From Photobacterium angustum (GTDB taxonomy: Bacteria; Pseudomonadota; Gammaproteobacteria; Enterobacterales; Vibrionaceae): a stretch of DNA of 64,000 nucleotides. The notes beneath the pieces are model-generated. The model saw only the letters and a list, made by a program, of their open reading frames with translations. It did not search any database and was not told where the DNA came from. The stretch lies in the NCBI RefSeq assembly GCF_002954615.1, contig NZ_MSCJ01000003.1, positions 744,001 to 808,000 of the forward strand, read 5' to 3'. The position numbers and the translations under genes were made by a program. Positions 44,393 to 53,210 of the stretch are shown piece by piece; the first letter of the stretch is position 1; every line of letters begins with the position of its first letter.

Positions 44393-44842
44393 ATGTTCGA
44401 GAAAAAAACACTTCAACTTTTACAATTGTTTTATCGTGAAACTGAGCGCGTACGTTTATTCACTTTAGACGATCTCCCGCCATTAGCTGTTGAACAGCAA
44501 CAACAAATGAACCTATGGTTAGAAACCAAACGCAATTTTGAACGCAATGAGATAGTGGAACAGGTATGGCTAAAAACCTGTAGTGCAGGGTACATAACAG
44601 AGTTAAGACTACATGATGACGGTACGCTTGATGAATACACGCTATTTAATCGTCTACACACCACTGGCTATTGGGAGCTAGTAGATGGAGCGATCGAAAT
44701 TGAAATAAAAAAAGCAGAGAATACCTATCGCTTTGCTGTCTTTGCTAACCGTCACGCTAATATTCACTCTGCCATTGAGTACAAAAATGGTGAACTGCAT
44801 TCATATCTTAAATTAGCACAAACACGACCTATTAAATTCTAA
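44393..44842 (+). CDS. Hypothetical protein
   Basis: About 149 residues, soluble, with a helical first half and a beta-rich second half (ELRLHDDGTLDEYTLFNRLHTTGYWELVDGAIEIEI). That pattern resembles small lipocalin- or beta-sandwich-like stress proteins, but I cannot name the family. The ATG is preceded by GGTGG five bases upstream; a GTG three codons earlier is also possible. Followed by the aspartoacylase gene after 90 bases. Confidence 0.55.
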   Translation: MFEKKTLQLLQLFYRETERVRLFTLDDLPPLAVEQQQQMNLWLETKRNFERNEIVEQVWLKTCSAGYITELRLHDDGTLDEYTLFNRLHTTGYWELVDGAIEIEIKKAENTYRFAVFANRHANIHSAIEYKNGELHSYLKLAQTRPIKF

Positions 44843-44932
44843 TCTATAGCTTTTTGGTTGATAAATTAGACTGGTATCGATGTATATTATCAGTACACTG
44901 ATGTAAAGGTTTGGATATTAGGAAGGTCAAGG

Positions 44933-45820
44933 ATGAGTAAGATAAATAAAGTTGCAGTTGTTGGTGGTACTCACGGTAATGAATTTAGTGGTATTTACTT
45001 ACTCAAAAAGTGGCAAAGTGCTCCCCTGCAATTAGCGCGTGAAAGTTTTTCTGTCGACACTGTATTTGCTAACCCAAAAGCATACGGTGAAAATAAGCGG
45101 TATGTTGATCATGATTTGAATCGCCAATTTGGTATTGATGATCTTGCGAATAATGAGCTGACGAGTTACGAACAAACTCGCGCGAAAGCAATTAATCAAC
45201 AAATTGGACCAAAAGGAAAGGCAAATAGTGATTTTATTATCGATTTGCATAATACCACTAGTAACATGGGGCCTTCGTTAATCTTACTTCAGTCAGATCT
45301 GTTTAATCGTCAGTTAGGGGCGTATGTTAAGTCTAAAATGCCAAAAGCTGTGGTGGTATTTGAAGATCATACCTCTGTTGATGAGCATTTATTTCTTTGC
45401 TCAATTGCGAAGCAAGGTGTGATTGTTGAAATAGGGCCGCAACCACAATCGGTTATCCGTCAGGATGTATTAGATTGGATGGAAGCGATGACAAAACATA
45501 TTTTGGATTTTGTTCATTTAAATAACACTAATGAAGTGCCTGACTTACCCGCAAGTTATGACGCTTACCGTTATGAAGAAACCCTCAAGCTTCCAGTAGA
45601 TGAACAGGGGGAGCGAATTGGTATGGTTCATCAATCTGTTCAAGATAATGATTTTGAACCACTGCGCTCAGGCGACCCTATTTTCACCTTGTTTGATGGT
45701 ACAGAGATTTTCTGGGAAGGGGATTATGAAGCGTATCCTCACTTTATTAATGAAGCCGCTTATTATGATAATAATCTTGCGATGTCATTAGGCAAGAAAA
45801 TCGTGGTATCAACAAACTAA
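44933..45820 (+). CDS. Aspartoacylase (N-acetylaspartate deacetylase family)
   Basis: A 295-residue zinc carboxypeptidase-fold enzyme. Zinc ligands are visible in GGTHGNEFSG near residue 12 (His and Glu) and DLHNTTSNMG near 104 (His), with VDHDLNRQF near 59 for substrate binding and VEIGPQ near 165 (catalytic Glu). The layout matches vertebrate-type aspartoacylase (ACY2) rather than AstE. It would release acetate and aspartate from N-acetylaspartate or similar N-acyl amino acids. Confidence 0.88.
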   Translation: MSKINKVAVVGGTHGNEFSGIYLLKKWQSAPLQLARESFSVDTVFANPKAYGENKRYVDHDLNRQFGIDDLANNELTSYEQTRAKAINQQIGPKGKANSDFIIDLHNTTSNMGPSLILLQSDLFNRQLGAYVKSKMPKAVVVFEDHTSVDEHLFLCSIAKQGVIVEIGPQPQSVIRQDVLDWMEAMTKHILDFVHLNNTNEVPDLPASYDAYRYEETLKLPVDEQGERIGMVHQSVQDNDFEPLRSGDPIFTLFDGTEIFWEGDYEAYPHFINEAAYYDNNLAMSLGKKIVVSTN

Positions 45821-45853
45821 TATTTAGCCCATATCATTAGTAATCAAATAATT

Positions 45854-45892
45854 GCCCGTAACAGACGTACATTGTTCTGTTACGGGCTTTTT
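45854..45892 (+). terminator. Terminator after the aspartoacylase gene
   Basis: GCCCGTAACAGA and TCTGTTACGGGC form a 12-base-pair stem with a ten-base loop, followed by TTTTTAG. Confidence 0.88.
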
Positions 45893-45910
45893 AGTTGTTA
45901 CTATTATTCT

Positions 45911-46663
45911 TTAATGCGTTGTTTTCATTACTACAATAGGGTTGTGATCAACCATAATGATATACGAATCAACATTAAATACCGCAGAGATAAGTTCACT
46001 CGTTACTGTTGTTTTAGGCGAGCCATAATCAAATAATTTGCCGTTATGTAGCACGGCAATATGGTCGGCATATTGAAGCGCTAAGTTAAGATCGTGGATC
46101 ACCATAATCACGCATGCCCCTGTGCGCTTAGTATAGGATCGAACATAATTGAGCAATCGTAATTGGTTTTGCATATCAAGTGCTGAAGTTGGCTCATCTA
46201 ACAGCAATACTTTAGGGGCGTTTATTAACGCTTGGGCAAGTCCTACCATTTGGCTTTCACCACCAGAGAGTGCAAAACATTGTTTATTAGCGAGATGTAA
46301 AATCCCCATATCTTTTAATAAGAATAGCCCTTGCTCTGCACTTTCTTTTTTCGCGATCAAAGACGTTGAGTGGATGTTCATTGTCGTGATCAATAGCTCG
46401 AGTACCGTAACGTTAGCGTGGATACGATGCTCTTGCGGTAAATAGCCTATATCCTTTAATGAAAGTGGTTGTTTAAGGTATCGAATTTGTTCAGGATATT
46501 GTTTAATCAGCGCAGTCATTTGGCGTAAGAGTGTTGATTTACCTGCACCGTTTTTTCCTATTAAGGCTACCATTTCGCCGCAGTGGATAGTGGGTAATGT
46601 TAAGTCATTCAAGACTGACTGTTTACCAAATGTCACTGTGACATTATTGATATCAAGGCTCAT
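45911..46663 (-). CDS. Iron/siderophore-type ABC transporter ATPase
   Basis: A 250-residue ATPase of the FecE/FhuC/BtuD class. Walker A (GKNGAGKST) is near residue 36, the signature LSGGES near 138, Walker B (VLLLDEP) near 158 and the H-loop VIHD near 192. It follows the permease gene by one base, in a three-gene operon with a Fur box at the head, so the substrate is most likely an iron chelate or haem. Confidence 0.93.
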   Translation of the reverse strand: MSLDINNVTVTFGKQSVLNDLTLPTIHCGEMVALIGKNGAGKSTLLRQMTALIKQYPEQIRYLKQPLSLKDIGYLPQEHRIHANVTVLELLITTMNIHSTSLIAKKESAEQGLFLLKDMGILHLANKQCFALSGGESQMVGLAQALINAPKVLLLDEPTSALDMQNQLRLLNYVRSYTKRTGACVIMVIHDLNLALQYADHIAVLHNGKLFDYGSPKTTVTSELISAVFNVDSYIIMVDHNPIVVMKTTH

Positions 46664-46664
46664 G

Positions 46665-47708
46665 TTAGCGCCCCCCTTTTTTAATCACAAGAAAGATAAA
46701 GAAAGGGATCCCAACAATCGACATTACAACAGTAAGAGGCAAAATGATCCCAGGCATAATTGCTTTACTCGCAATAGAGGCTAACTCTAATAATACCGCT
46801 CCAACTAAGAATGATGCGGGCAAGAAGAAGCGTTGATCTTCACCTAAAACCATCCGTGCAATATGCGGAGCAACTAGACCAACAAACCCGACTGCGCCAA
46901 CAAATGAAACCGAGATAGAAGTAATAATTGAAACTAACACCAAGGTCTTCATACGTAGACGCTTGACGTTAATTCCCATCGATTCTGCACGTTCTTGTCC
47001 CATTTTTAATGAAGATAATCGCCAAGCATCTTTCATCATAATTATTAATACAATGGGTAACAAAATCAGTAAGAAAACAATTTTTTCCCAGCTACCGCGA
47101 TCTAGCGAGCCCATTTGCCAGAAGACTAATGTTTGCAATTGGGTTTCGCTGGCAATGTATTGCATCATGATCAGCAAACTATCGTATGCAAACATAACGG
47201 CAACACCAAATAACATCACACCTTCAATTGAAATACGCTTTATCGACGAAATCCCCGCTATCAATAACGTCGTTAGTAAACACATAATGAACGCCATTAC
47301 AGCGATTTGATATTGTACAGGGATAAAGGGCAGAGCAACGACATTAGTGATAACTAAAGACGCCCCGAATCCTGCCGCCGCTGAAACACCAAAGGTATAA
47401 GGATCGGCTAGCGGGTTATGCAATGTTGTTTGCATTTGTGCGCCAGCCAAGGCTAATGCTCCCCCAATAAAAGGGGCCATGAGTGACATTGGCATGCGTA
47501 TATCCCACACAATGACTCGACTTGCGATAGCACTTTGGCTTGGTGTAAAAATCGCTTGGATCACTTGTGAAAAAGAGAGACCTTGTGAGCCAATAAGAAC
47601 ATCAATAATTACAAATAACACACTTAAAATGGCAAGGCTGATCAGTGCAATTCTTTTATTACGAGAACGAATATGGTGAGCTCTCAATTCGACTGTAATG
47701 CTGTTCAC
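46665..47708 (-). CDS. FecCD-family ABC transporter permease
   Basis: A 347-residue permease with about nine to ten helices. The family segments are GGALALAGAQMQTTLHNPLADPYTFGVSAAAG near residue 82 and GFVGLVAPHIARMVLG near 275. It forms the channel of the iron-type importer. The start overlaps the stop of the binding-protein gene by four bases (ATGA-type), so the two are translationally coupled. Confidence 0.94.
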   Translation of the reverse strand: MNSITVELRAHHIRSRNKRIALISLAILSVLFVIIDVLIGSQGLSFSQVIQAIFTPSQSAIASRVIVWDIRMPMSLMAPFIGGALALAGAQMQTTLHNPLADPYTFGVSAAAGFGASLVITNVVALPFIPVQYQIAVMAFIMCLLTTLLIAGISSIKRISIEGVMLFGVAVMFAYDSLLIMMQYIASETQLQTLVFWQMGSLDRGSWEKIVFLLILLPIVLIIMMKDAWRLSSLKMGQERAESMGINVKRLRMKTLVLVSIITSISVSFVGAVGFVGLVAPHIARMVLGEDQRFFLPASFLVGAVLLELASIASKAIMPGIILPLTVVMSIVGIPFFIFLVIKKGGR

Positions 47709-48862
47709 TGACTCATTGCCTTAAAGTTATTTTGACCAAACTGACCACTTAGATGACGATTACCAAACTTAAGGTTCATCTCTTCAAATGTCTTTTCTGG
47801 TTGTAGCTTTGAAAAAAGTGAAGGGTGTAACCATTTTGCAAAATACTCAATCGCCACTAAGTTATAAGGCGAGTTGTAAAATGGCATATAAATCGAATAA
47901 ACATTCTTTTGTTGGTAAGCCGTTAGTGCTTGTAGCCATGGTCGATTCATCAAACCGGTTGTCGCTTTTTTAATTGCGGCGTGGTTAGGTGAGTAACCGA
48001 GTGGAATCCCACTTGTTGCTTGACCATCATTGGTGATCCAACCGGTCGTTTGCATAATATAAACATTAGGCTGTGAGGTGATGACTGTCTCTGGTGACAT
48101 CTGCCCAGTTTCAGAACCATCAAGTGGCGCTATCGCAATATTTTCAGCCTTAAGCATTGGTATGTAAGCGCCCATATTACCATTAGCGAAAGTACGGCAG
48201 CATGAATCACTGTAACCCGCAGCTCGTTCAATAAACACTCGCGGAGTCGGTGCGTTAGGGTGCTGTGCAAGTGTATCTTTTATCGCATTCAAGTGACTTG
48301 TATAGTATTTGGCGAATGCATCGCCTTGCTTTGAACGGTTAACAGCATCAGCGATAACCTGTACTGATTTAACTGTGTTTTTGAGTGGCTTTTCACGGAA
48401 ATCGACAGTTAATACTTTAATGCCAGCATCATTGAGTTTTTTCAATAAGCCTTTATCTTCTGCCAATTTAATATTTGATAGGTCAACGATAAAAAGATCA
48501 GGTTTAGGTTTTAAGTTAATAAAACGTTCAACATCAAATTCACCAGATTTAATAAGACCAATAGTCGGAACATTTTTTAGTGAGGGGTATTGCTTAATAT
48601 AACTGGCATACATGCTAGGTGCTGAAACTCGCATATCATCTCTTGCTGCAACAAGATGCTTTGCTGCCTCTTTTTGATAAATAATTTCTAGCAATGGAAA
48701 AATACGACTGGTTGAAAGTGCAATGTTTTGAGGTTGATGATCAAAGGTAACTTGTCTACCCGCAACATCAGTTACTGTGATGGGATAGGTGCTTGCTAAA
48801 GCGATATTAGAAACTGTTAAACCAACAGTAAGAGAAAGCAGCGTTTTAATAGGTGTTTTCAA
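47705..48862 (-). CDS. Iron-type ABC transporter substrate-binding protein
   Basis: About 385 residues with a signal peptide (MKTPIKTLLSLTVGLTVSN, cleaved near LAS). TVTDVAGRQVTFDHQPQ after it is the usual beginning of a periplasmic siderophore/haem/B12-binding protein, and KPDLFIVDLSN is near residue 130. The cysteine pair SDSCCR near 225 is unusual. The start is a TTG with AAGGA eight bases upstream; the first ATG in frame lies beyond the Fur box and is rejected. It is the first gene of the operon. Confidence 0.88.
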   Translation of the reverse strand: MKTPIKTLLSLTVGLTVSNIALASTYPITVTDVAGRQVTFDHQPQNIALSTSRIFPLLEIIYQKEAAKHLVAARDDMRVSAPSMYASYIKQYPSLKNVPTIGLIKSGEFDVERFINLKPKPDLFIVDLSNIKLAEDKGLLKKLNDAGIKVLTVDFREKPLKNTVKSVQVIADAVNRSKQGDAFAKYYTSHLNAIKDTLAQHPNAPTPRVFIERAAGYSDSCCRTFANGNMGAYIPMLKAENIAIAPLDGSETGQMSPETVITSQPNVYIMQTTGWITNDGQATSGIPLGYSPNHAAIKKATTGLMNRPWLQALTAYQQKNVYSIYMPFYNSPYNLVAIEYFAKWLHPSLFSKLQPEKTFEEMNLKFGNRHLSGQFGQNNFKAMSQ

Positions 48863-48896
48863 AATGGCTATCCTTAAAAATTTTGTGAAATAATAA

Positions 48897-48911
48897 TGAT
48901 AATAATTATCG
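48897..48911 (-). promoter_or_regulatory. Fur box upstream of the iron ABC importer
   Basis: TGATAATAATTATCG matches the 7-1-7 Fur palindrome at all but the last position. It lies about 35 bases upstream of the binding-protein start. Confidence 0.85.
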
Positions 48912-49110
48912 TTATAAATGTGTTTTATTGAGAGATAAGGATCCATTTGTGAAAGGTAATGAGACTTATTACCATAACTTGCTGTATCAGACTTGGATTA
49001 TTTATGAGGGATAATGACCGTGAAACGTATAGGGGAGTAAGGATCCAAGACAGTGTTATTTGAGTGTCACTAAATAGTACTTGGATCTTATATTGAGATT
49101 AAGGACTTGA

Positions 49111-49581
49111 TTACAAAGCGTCTACTGCTGCACTAAAACCATCAGCTGATAAGTTGAAACCTGCGATATCAACGTAGTTTTTAGTTTGAAATAGGTCGAA
49201 AACTTGTGACATTTGCGTACCATTATTGCTGGCATAAGCATAGGCAGTACATGTGTTATTGCTTGGGTCGAAGCTGGTAGATACACGTAATAAGGTTTGT
49301 TTAGCAACATTGTAATTATCTAGTGCTGAAACATATTTCCAACTATTACATACACTTTGGCTAGTAGGCATGTGATCGAGAAAGTCGATGCGTGTAAGTT
49401 GATGTGAGTCACTGCTAAAGTGAAAGACATATGTTTGATTGCCAAAATCAGTTTGAGTGATTAATTCATTTTTTGACGGGACAGCTTGATAAGTATTATG
49501 TTGAGTGGTATCGGCAAAAGCATTAGAAATACTAAAAATCGAAAAAGTAAGTGCAACAAGTGAGGTAGAACGCTTAAACAC
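49111..49581 (-). CDS. Hypothetical exported protein
   Basis: A 156-residue protein with a signal peptide (MFKRSTSLVALTFSIFSISNAFA). The mature part has two cysteines (QSVCNSW and NNTCTAY) likely to form a disulfide and is beta-rich. No family recognised. It sits upstream of the iron importer on the same strand but before its Fur box, so it is probably separate. Confidence 0.6.
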   Translation of the reverse strand: MFKRSTSLVALTFSIFSISNAFADTTQHNTYQAVPSKNELITQTDFGNQTYVFHFSSDSHQLTRIDFLDHMPTSQSVCNSWKYVSALDNYNVAKQTLLRVSTSFDPSNNTCTAYAYASNNGTQMSQVFDLFQTKNYVDIAGFNLSADGFSAAVDAL

Positions 49582-49950
49582 TAATATAACTCCACGAAAC
49601 TAGATTTTAATCAAAGCCTAATAACATGCCTGTTAAGCATTCATAATGCAAATGTTTTACTATGGAACAGCGGTATAATTAAATTCCATTTGTAGTAATA
49701 GAAGTAAAATTTAAACGATACTCAAATAGTTGTATTTCATGATTTGTATAATAGCTATATATGTAACGTCATGTGTATTTTTCAATATAATTTCATGTGT
49801 ATTAAAACGTTACATTTTTGATCTTTTAAAACAGTAAATATACTGCCATATTTTTGACTTAGTATTTTATCTCTAAAAACGTTAATTTTTTCACTTAAAT
49901 AATGTTAGACAGAGGCGCAATCGTTCTTACTGGAATGGATAACCTAATTC
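49582..49950. other. Intergenic region with nested repeats
   Basis: About 370 AT-rich bases between divergent genes. Two 11-base direct repeats of TCATGTGTATT (49769-49779 and 49793-49803) sit inside a nine-base inverted repeat, ATGTAACGT at 49761-49769 and ACGTTACAT at 49807-49815. This may be a regulatory region for one or both genes. Confidence 0.45.
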
Positions 49951-50550
49951 ATGGATATGACATCAATAATATTTAATGCGCTACAGCCTTTATGTTGGAT
50001 TATTCCGGTTGTTTTTATTCTGTTTTTAGTAAAATCACCGTGGTTTAAAGGTCGAGCCGGTGAATTAATTGTTCATTACCGTCTAAAACTTTTGCCAGCA
50101 AAACATTACAAAGTATTAACTAATGTAAACTTACCCACTGAAAATGGCACAACTCAAATTGACCATCTTGTTGTTTCTCAATACGGTATTTTCGTCGTGG
50201 AAACGATAAATATTAAAGGGTGGATTTTTGGCGGAACCTATCAGCCAATATGGCAACAAGCATTGTTTAATCGCTCATCAGTATTTAAAAACCCATTACA
50301 TCAAAATGAAAAACATATTAAGACACTTCAATATTTATTGGGTGTTGATGAAACGGTCTTTCATTCGGCTGTGGTCTTTGTCGGTGATTGTGTTTTTAAA
50401 ACCGAGATGCCTGATAATGTAGTTAAATCAGTAAGTGCAATGATGCATTATATTGATACATTTAAGACACCGTTATTTACAGAGCAGCAGTTACAGCAAT
50501 GGGTTGCTAGCATTGAAGGGACATCATTTAACCCAGACCTTTGCAACTAA
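49951..50550 (+). CDS. NERD domain membrane protein
   Basis: A 199-residue protein with one N-terminal membrane helix (residues 12-28) and a NERD domain. The nuclease-like pattern shows as GRAGELIVHYRL near residue 33 (Glu), TTQIDHLVVSQYGIFVVETINIKGWIFG near 67 (Asp and the ExK-like position, here ETINIKG) and a conserved W. NERD domains are PD-(D/E)XK-related and of uncertain function, often linked to DNA processing. The ATG has no strong ribosome site. It is a single gene. Confidence 0.88.
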   Translation: MDMTSIIFNALQPLCWIIPVVFILFLVKSPWFKGRAGELIVHYRLKLLPAKHYKVLTNVNLPTENGTTQIDHLVVSQYGIFVVETINIKGWIFGGTYQPIWQQALFNRSSVFKNPLHQNEKHIKTLQYLLGVDETVFHSAVVFVGDCVFKTEMPDNVVKSVSAMMHYIDTFKTPLFTEQQLQQWVASIEGTSFNPDLCN

Positions 50551-50843
50551 CGGTTAAGTAAAAGCATTACGATGTACCTAAATCTCTAGCAAGGCTGCAC
50601 TCTATGCACTGAGGGTATTTGGCTATATTGCGTTTTTAAGCCAAATTATTACTTTTACGTGCTACAGAACTGCCTTTAACTTAATCCAGATTAAAGTTTT
50701 CACCTTTCTTTATCAGTAATATCCCCTTCATCTGTTCAAAGTTGACAGGTATTAGAAAAAAGAACCGATACCCTAATCGTGTCGCTGTTCTTTTTGTTCT
50801 TCAATCTGATGATAAATCATAAAAAGATGTAAGAGGCTTCACC

Positions 50844-51956
50844 TTGAGTAATTTGTTTTCTGCAACTCACATTGGTTCGATGACGTTAAAAAACCGCTTT
50901 GTACGCAGTGCAACGTGGGAAAATATGGCGACAGAAGAAGGTCATATGACAGATAAGCTTTATGCTATCTATGAAGAGCTTGCCAAAGGTGAGGTTGGCT
51001 TAATTGTCACGGGTTATGCCAATATTGTAGAAGAAGAAAAGCCGAATGCGGGCATGATGGGGATGTATAACGATTCTTTTATTGAAGAATACAAGAAGCT
51101 AACAGAGCTTGTACATCAATATGATTCAAAAATTGTCATGCAGTTAGCCTATGGTGGTACGAAAACAACGTATAACCTTGGCGAACGTGTTATTTTTGCA
51201 CCAAGTGCTGTGTGTGAAAAAAGTACCCAAACATTGGGTAAAGCAATGACACAAGAAGAAATTGATTACATCGTTAATGCATTTGCACAAGCAAGCTTAC
51301 GCGCTCAACAATCAGGTTTTGACGGTGTAGAAATTCACGCGGCGCACACTTATTTAATTAATCAGTTTTTAAGCCCTTACTACAACCAACGTGAAGACCA
51401 TTACGGCGGCAGCCTTGAAAATCGTATGCGTTTCTTAATTGAAATTTACGATGCGATAAGAAAGTTAGTAGGTAAAGATTTCCCGATTTTAGTGAAATTA
51501 ACCGCAACAGAGTTTTTTGAAGGTGGATTAACTTTTGAAGAAACGCGTGTTATTTGTAAAAAACTGGAAGCGATTGGTGTTGATGCCATTATCATCTCAG
51601 GCAATATTCATGGTAAAGCCGATACAATGATTGGCGAAATGCATGATGGTTATGAGATTCAAGCTGAAGGTTACTTTAGCGAATATGGCCGTGTGATAAG
51701 TGAAGAAGTTAATGTGCCAGTCATGACCGTTGGTGGTCTAAGTAATTACTGTGCAATTGAAGCTCTTGCTGAAACGTCGAAAATTGCACTGTTTGCGTTT
51801 TCACGTCCACTACTGACGGAGCCACAACTGATCAAACGTTGGAAAGAGGGTGATCGTATTGATGTTGAGTGTGAAAGATGCTCAAAATGCCGAACTCGCC
51901 GTGGTAATTTTTGTGTGACCTCTAAAACGCGAAAAGCTGAGATTGCAGCATTGTAA
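50844..51956 (+). CDS. NADH:flavin oxidoreductase, Old Yellow Enzyme-type with C-terminal Cys cluster
   Basis: A 370-residue FMN-dependent TIM-barrel reductase. MTLKNRFVRSATWENMATEEG near residue 12, IHAAHTYLINQFLSPYYNQREDHYGGSLENR near 170 (His-His active-site pair replaced by HAAH) and VMTVGGLSN near 293 are typical. It ends in CERCSKCRTRRGNFC, a four-cysteine set like the Fe-S motif of the 2,4-dienoyl-CoA reductase subgroup, but the NAD/FAD domain that normally follows is absent. Start is TTG with GAGG eight bases upstream. It ends at a strong terminator. Confidence 0.9.
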   Translation: MSNLFSATHIGSMTLKNRFVRSATWENMATEEGHMTDKLYAIYEELAKGEVGLIVTGYANIVEEEKPNAGMMGMYNDSFIEEYKKLTELVHQYDSKIVMQLAYGGTKTTYNLGERVIFAPSAVCEKSTQTLGKAMTQEEIDYIVNAFAQASLRAQQSGFDGVEIHAAHTYLINQFLSPYYNQREDHYGGSLENRMRFLIEIYDAIRKLVGKDFPILVKLTATEFFEGGLTFEETRVICKKLEAIGVDAIIISGNIHGKADTMIGEMHDGYEIQAEGYFSEYGRVISEEVNVPVMTVGGLSNYCAIEALAETSKIALFAFSRPLLTEPQLIKRWKEGDRIDVECERCSKCRTRRGNFCVTSKTRKAEIAAL

Positions 51957-51975
51957 TTTTTAAGAGGGCATAGAA

Positions 51976-52009
51976 AGAGTTAGTGTTTTAAAACACTAAC
52001 TCTTTTTTA
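51976..52009. terminator. Bidirectional terminator
   Basis: A perfect 28-base palindrome with arms AGAGTTAGTGTTTT and its complement, followed by a T run on the plus strand and flanked by AAA on the other side. Confidence 0.88.
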
Positions 52010-53209
52010 TTCAGCGTGAGTGATAGCAAGCGAAGCGCTTTTTTGTTGCCACTGTTGATACCATTGGTCAATGCTGTCATAGGGCATAGGGGGAGATATA
52101 AAATACCCTTGCGCTTGTTGGCAGTGCATTTCCTGTAATTGCTTCCATAGAGCTAGGTTTTCAACACCTTCAGCAATTGTGACTAAATTTAAGCGTTTAG
52201 TGAGCAATAAACATGATTCTACAATAGCTTCTGCGGTAATACTTGTTGGTAATGCCTGAATAAACCCAAGATCAAGTTTAAGGGAATTAAACGTCAATGT
52301 TTCTAACTGCTTAAGTGACGAATAGCCAGTACCAAAATCATCAATGGATAAAACAAAGTCGTGCATACTTAAGCGTGATGCTGACTCAATAGCTTCTCCA
52401 ACCGATTCAAATATATCGGACTCTGTTAGTTCAAAATATAACCATTGATTTAAGTCGTAATATTGTTCTTTTAATTTAAGTACACAGTTGATGAAATGTG
52501 GATCAGCCAATGTTTTAGATGAAATATTTATCGCAATTTTTCGGTTATGGAAATATGAACGATAACAAATTACGTAATGAATAATATAAAGTGCTAATTG
52601 TTTTTCTTTATTATGTGCCATGATTTGATCAATAAACTGGTAAGCCGGAACCGTACCATATTCAGGATGAACTAAACGTATTAACGCTTCACAAGCAACC
52701 CATTCGCCAGTTTCAAGCGATACGATAGGCTGAAAGTGAGGAACAAACCAGTATTGTTCAAAAGCAAGATCGATAAATGCTTCATCCAATTTTATATCAC
52801 AAGAAGGTAGGCGTTCAGGCAATGCATTAGTTTGCTTTGCTGTTTCAATTAAAACACTAATTTGCTTTAAACAGGTAGGTTTAGCCAATGTACCTAATAA
52901 GTTAAGTTTATAGTTAAGACACATCTTCTCAACACTGGCTAAGATATCTTGTTTCAAGGCGCTTGTGATTATAATCGCGCCCTTAAACTGCTGTTTTGCA
53001 ATATGACCAAGAAAACTGATGCCATCCATTTCTGGCATATTTAAATCACACAACAATAACTGTGGTTGATATTGCTGCATAATTTTTAATGCTTCGGCAC
53101 CGTTAACCGCGCAATGAATTTCATCATTAACAGGATCGATAATACGAGCTAACTGTGTTGTTAGCACTTGGCGCTGAAAATCATGATCTTCTATCAATAG
53201 TATGCGCAT
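52007..53209 (-). CDS. VieA-like response regulator with EAL phosphodiesterase domain
   Basis: A 400-residue protein: a receiver domain (residues 1-125, phosphoacceptor Asp in LLLCDLNMPEMDG, conserved Lys in LAKP) and an EAL domain (about 150-390). Catalytic motifs are all intact: EALIRL, NISSK, ELTESD, DDFGTGYSSL, KLDLGF and EGVEN. It should degrade c-di-GMP when signalled by the kinase encoded one base upstream. It resembles VieA but lacks VieA's C-terminal LuxR-type DNA-binding domain, so it probably acts only through c-di-GMP. Confidence 0.93.
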   Translation of the reverse strand: MRILLIEDHDFQRQVLTTQLARIIDPVNDEIHCAVNGAEALKIMQQYQPQLLLCDLNMPEMDGISFLGHIAKQQFKGAIIITSALKQDILASVEKMCLNYKLNLLGTLAKPTCLKQISVLIETAKQTNALPERLPSCDIKLDEAFIDLAFEQYWFVPHFQPIVSLETGEWVACEALIRLVHPEYGTVPAYQFIDQIMAHNKEKQLALYIIHYVICYRSYFHNRKIAINISSKTLADPHFINCVLKLKEQYYDLNQWLYFELTESDIFESVGEAIESASRLSMHDFVLSIDDFGTGYSSLKQLETLTFNSLKLDLGFIQALPTSITAEAIVESCLLLTKRLNLVTIAEGVENLALWKQLQEMHCQQAQGYFISPPMPYDSIDQWYQQWQQKSASLAITHAE

Positions 53210-53210
53210 T

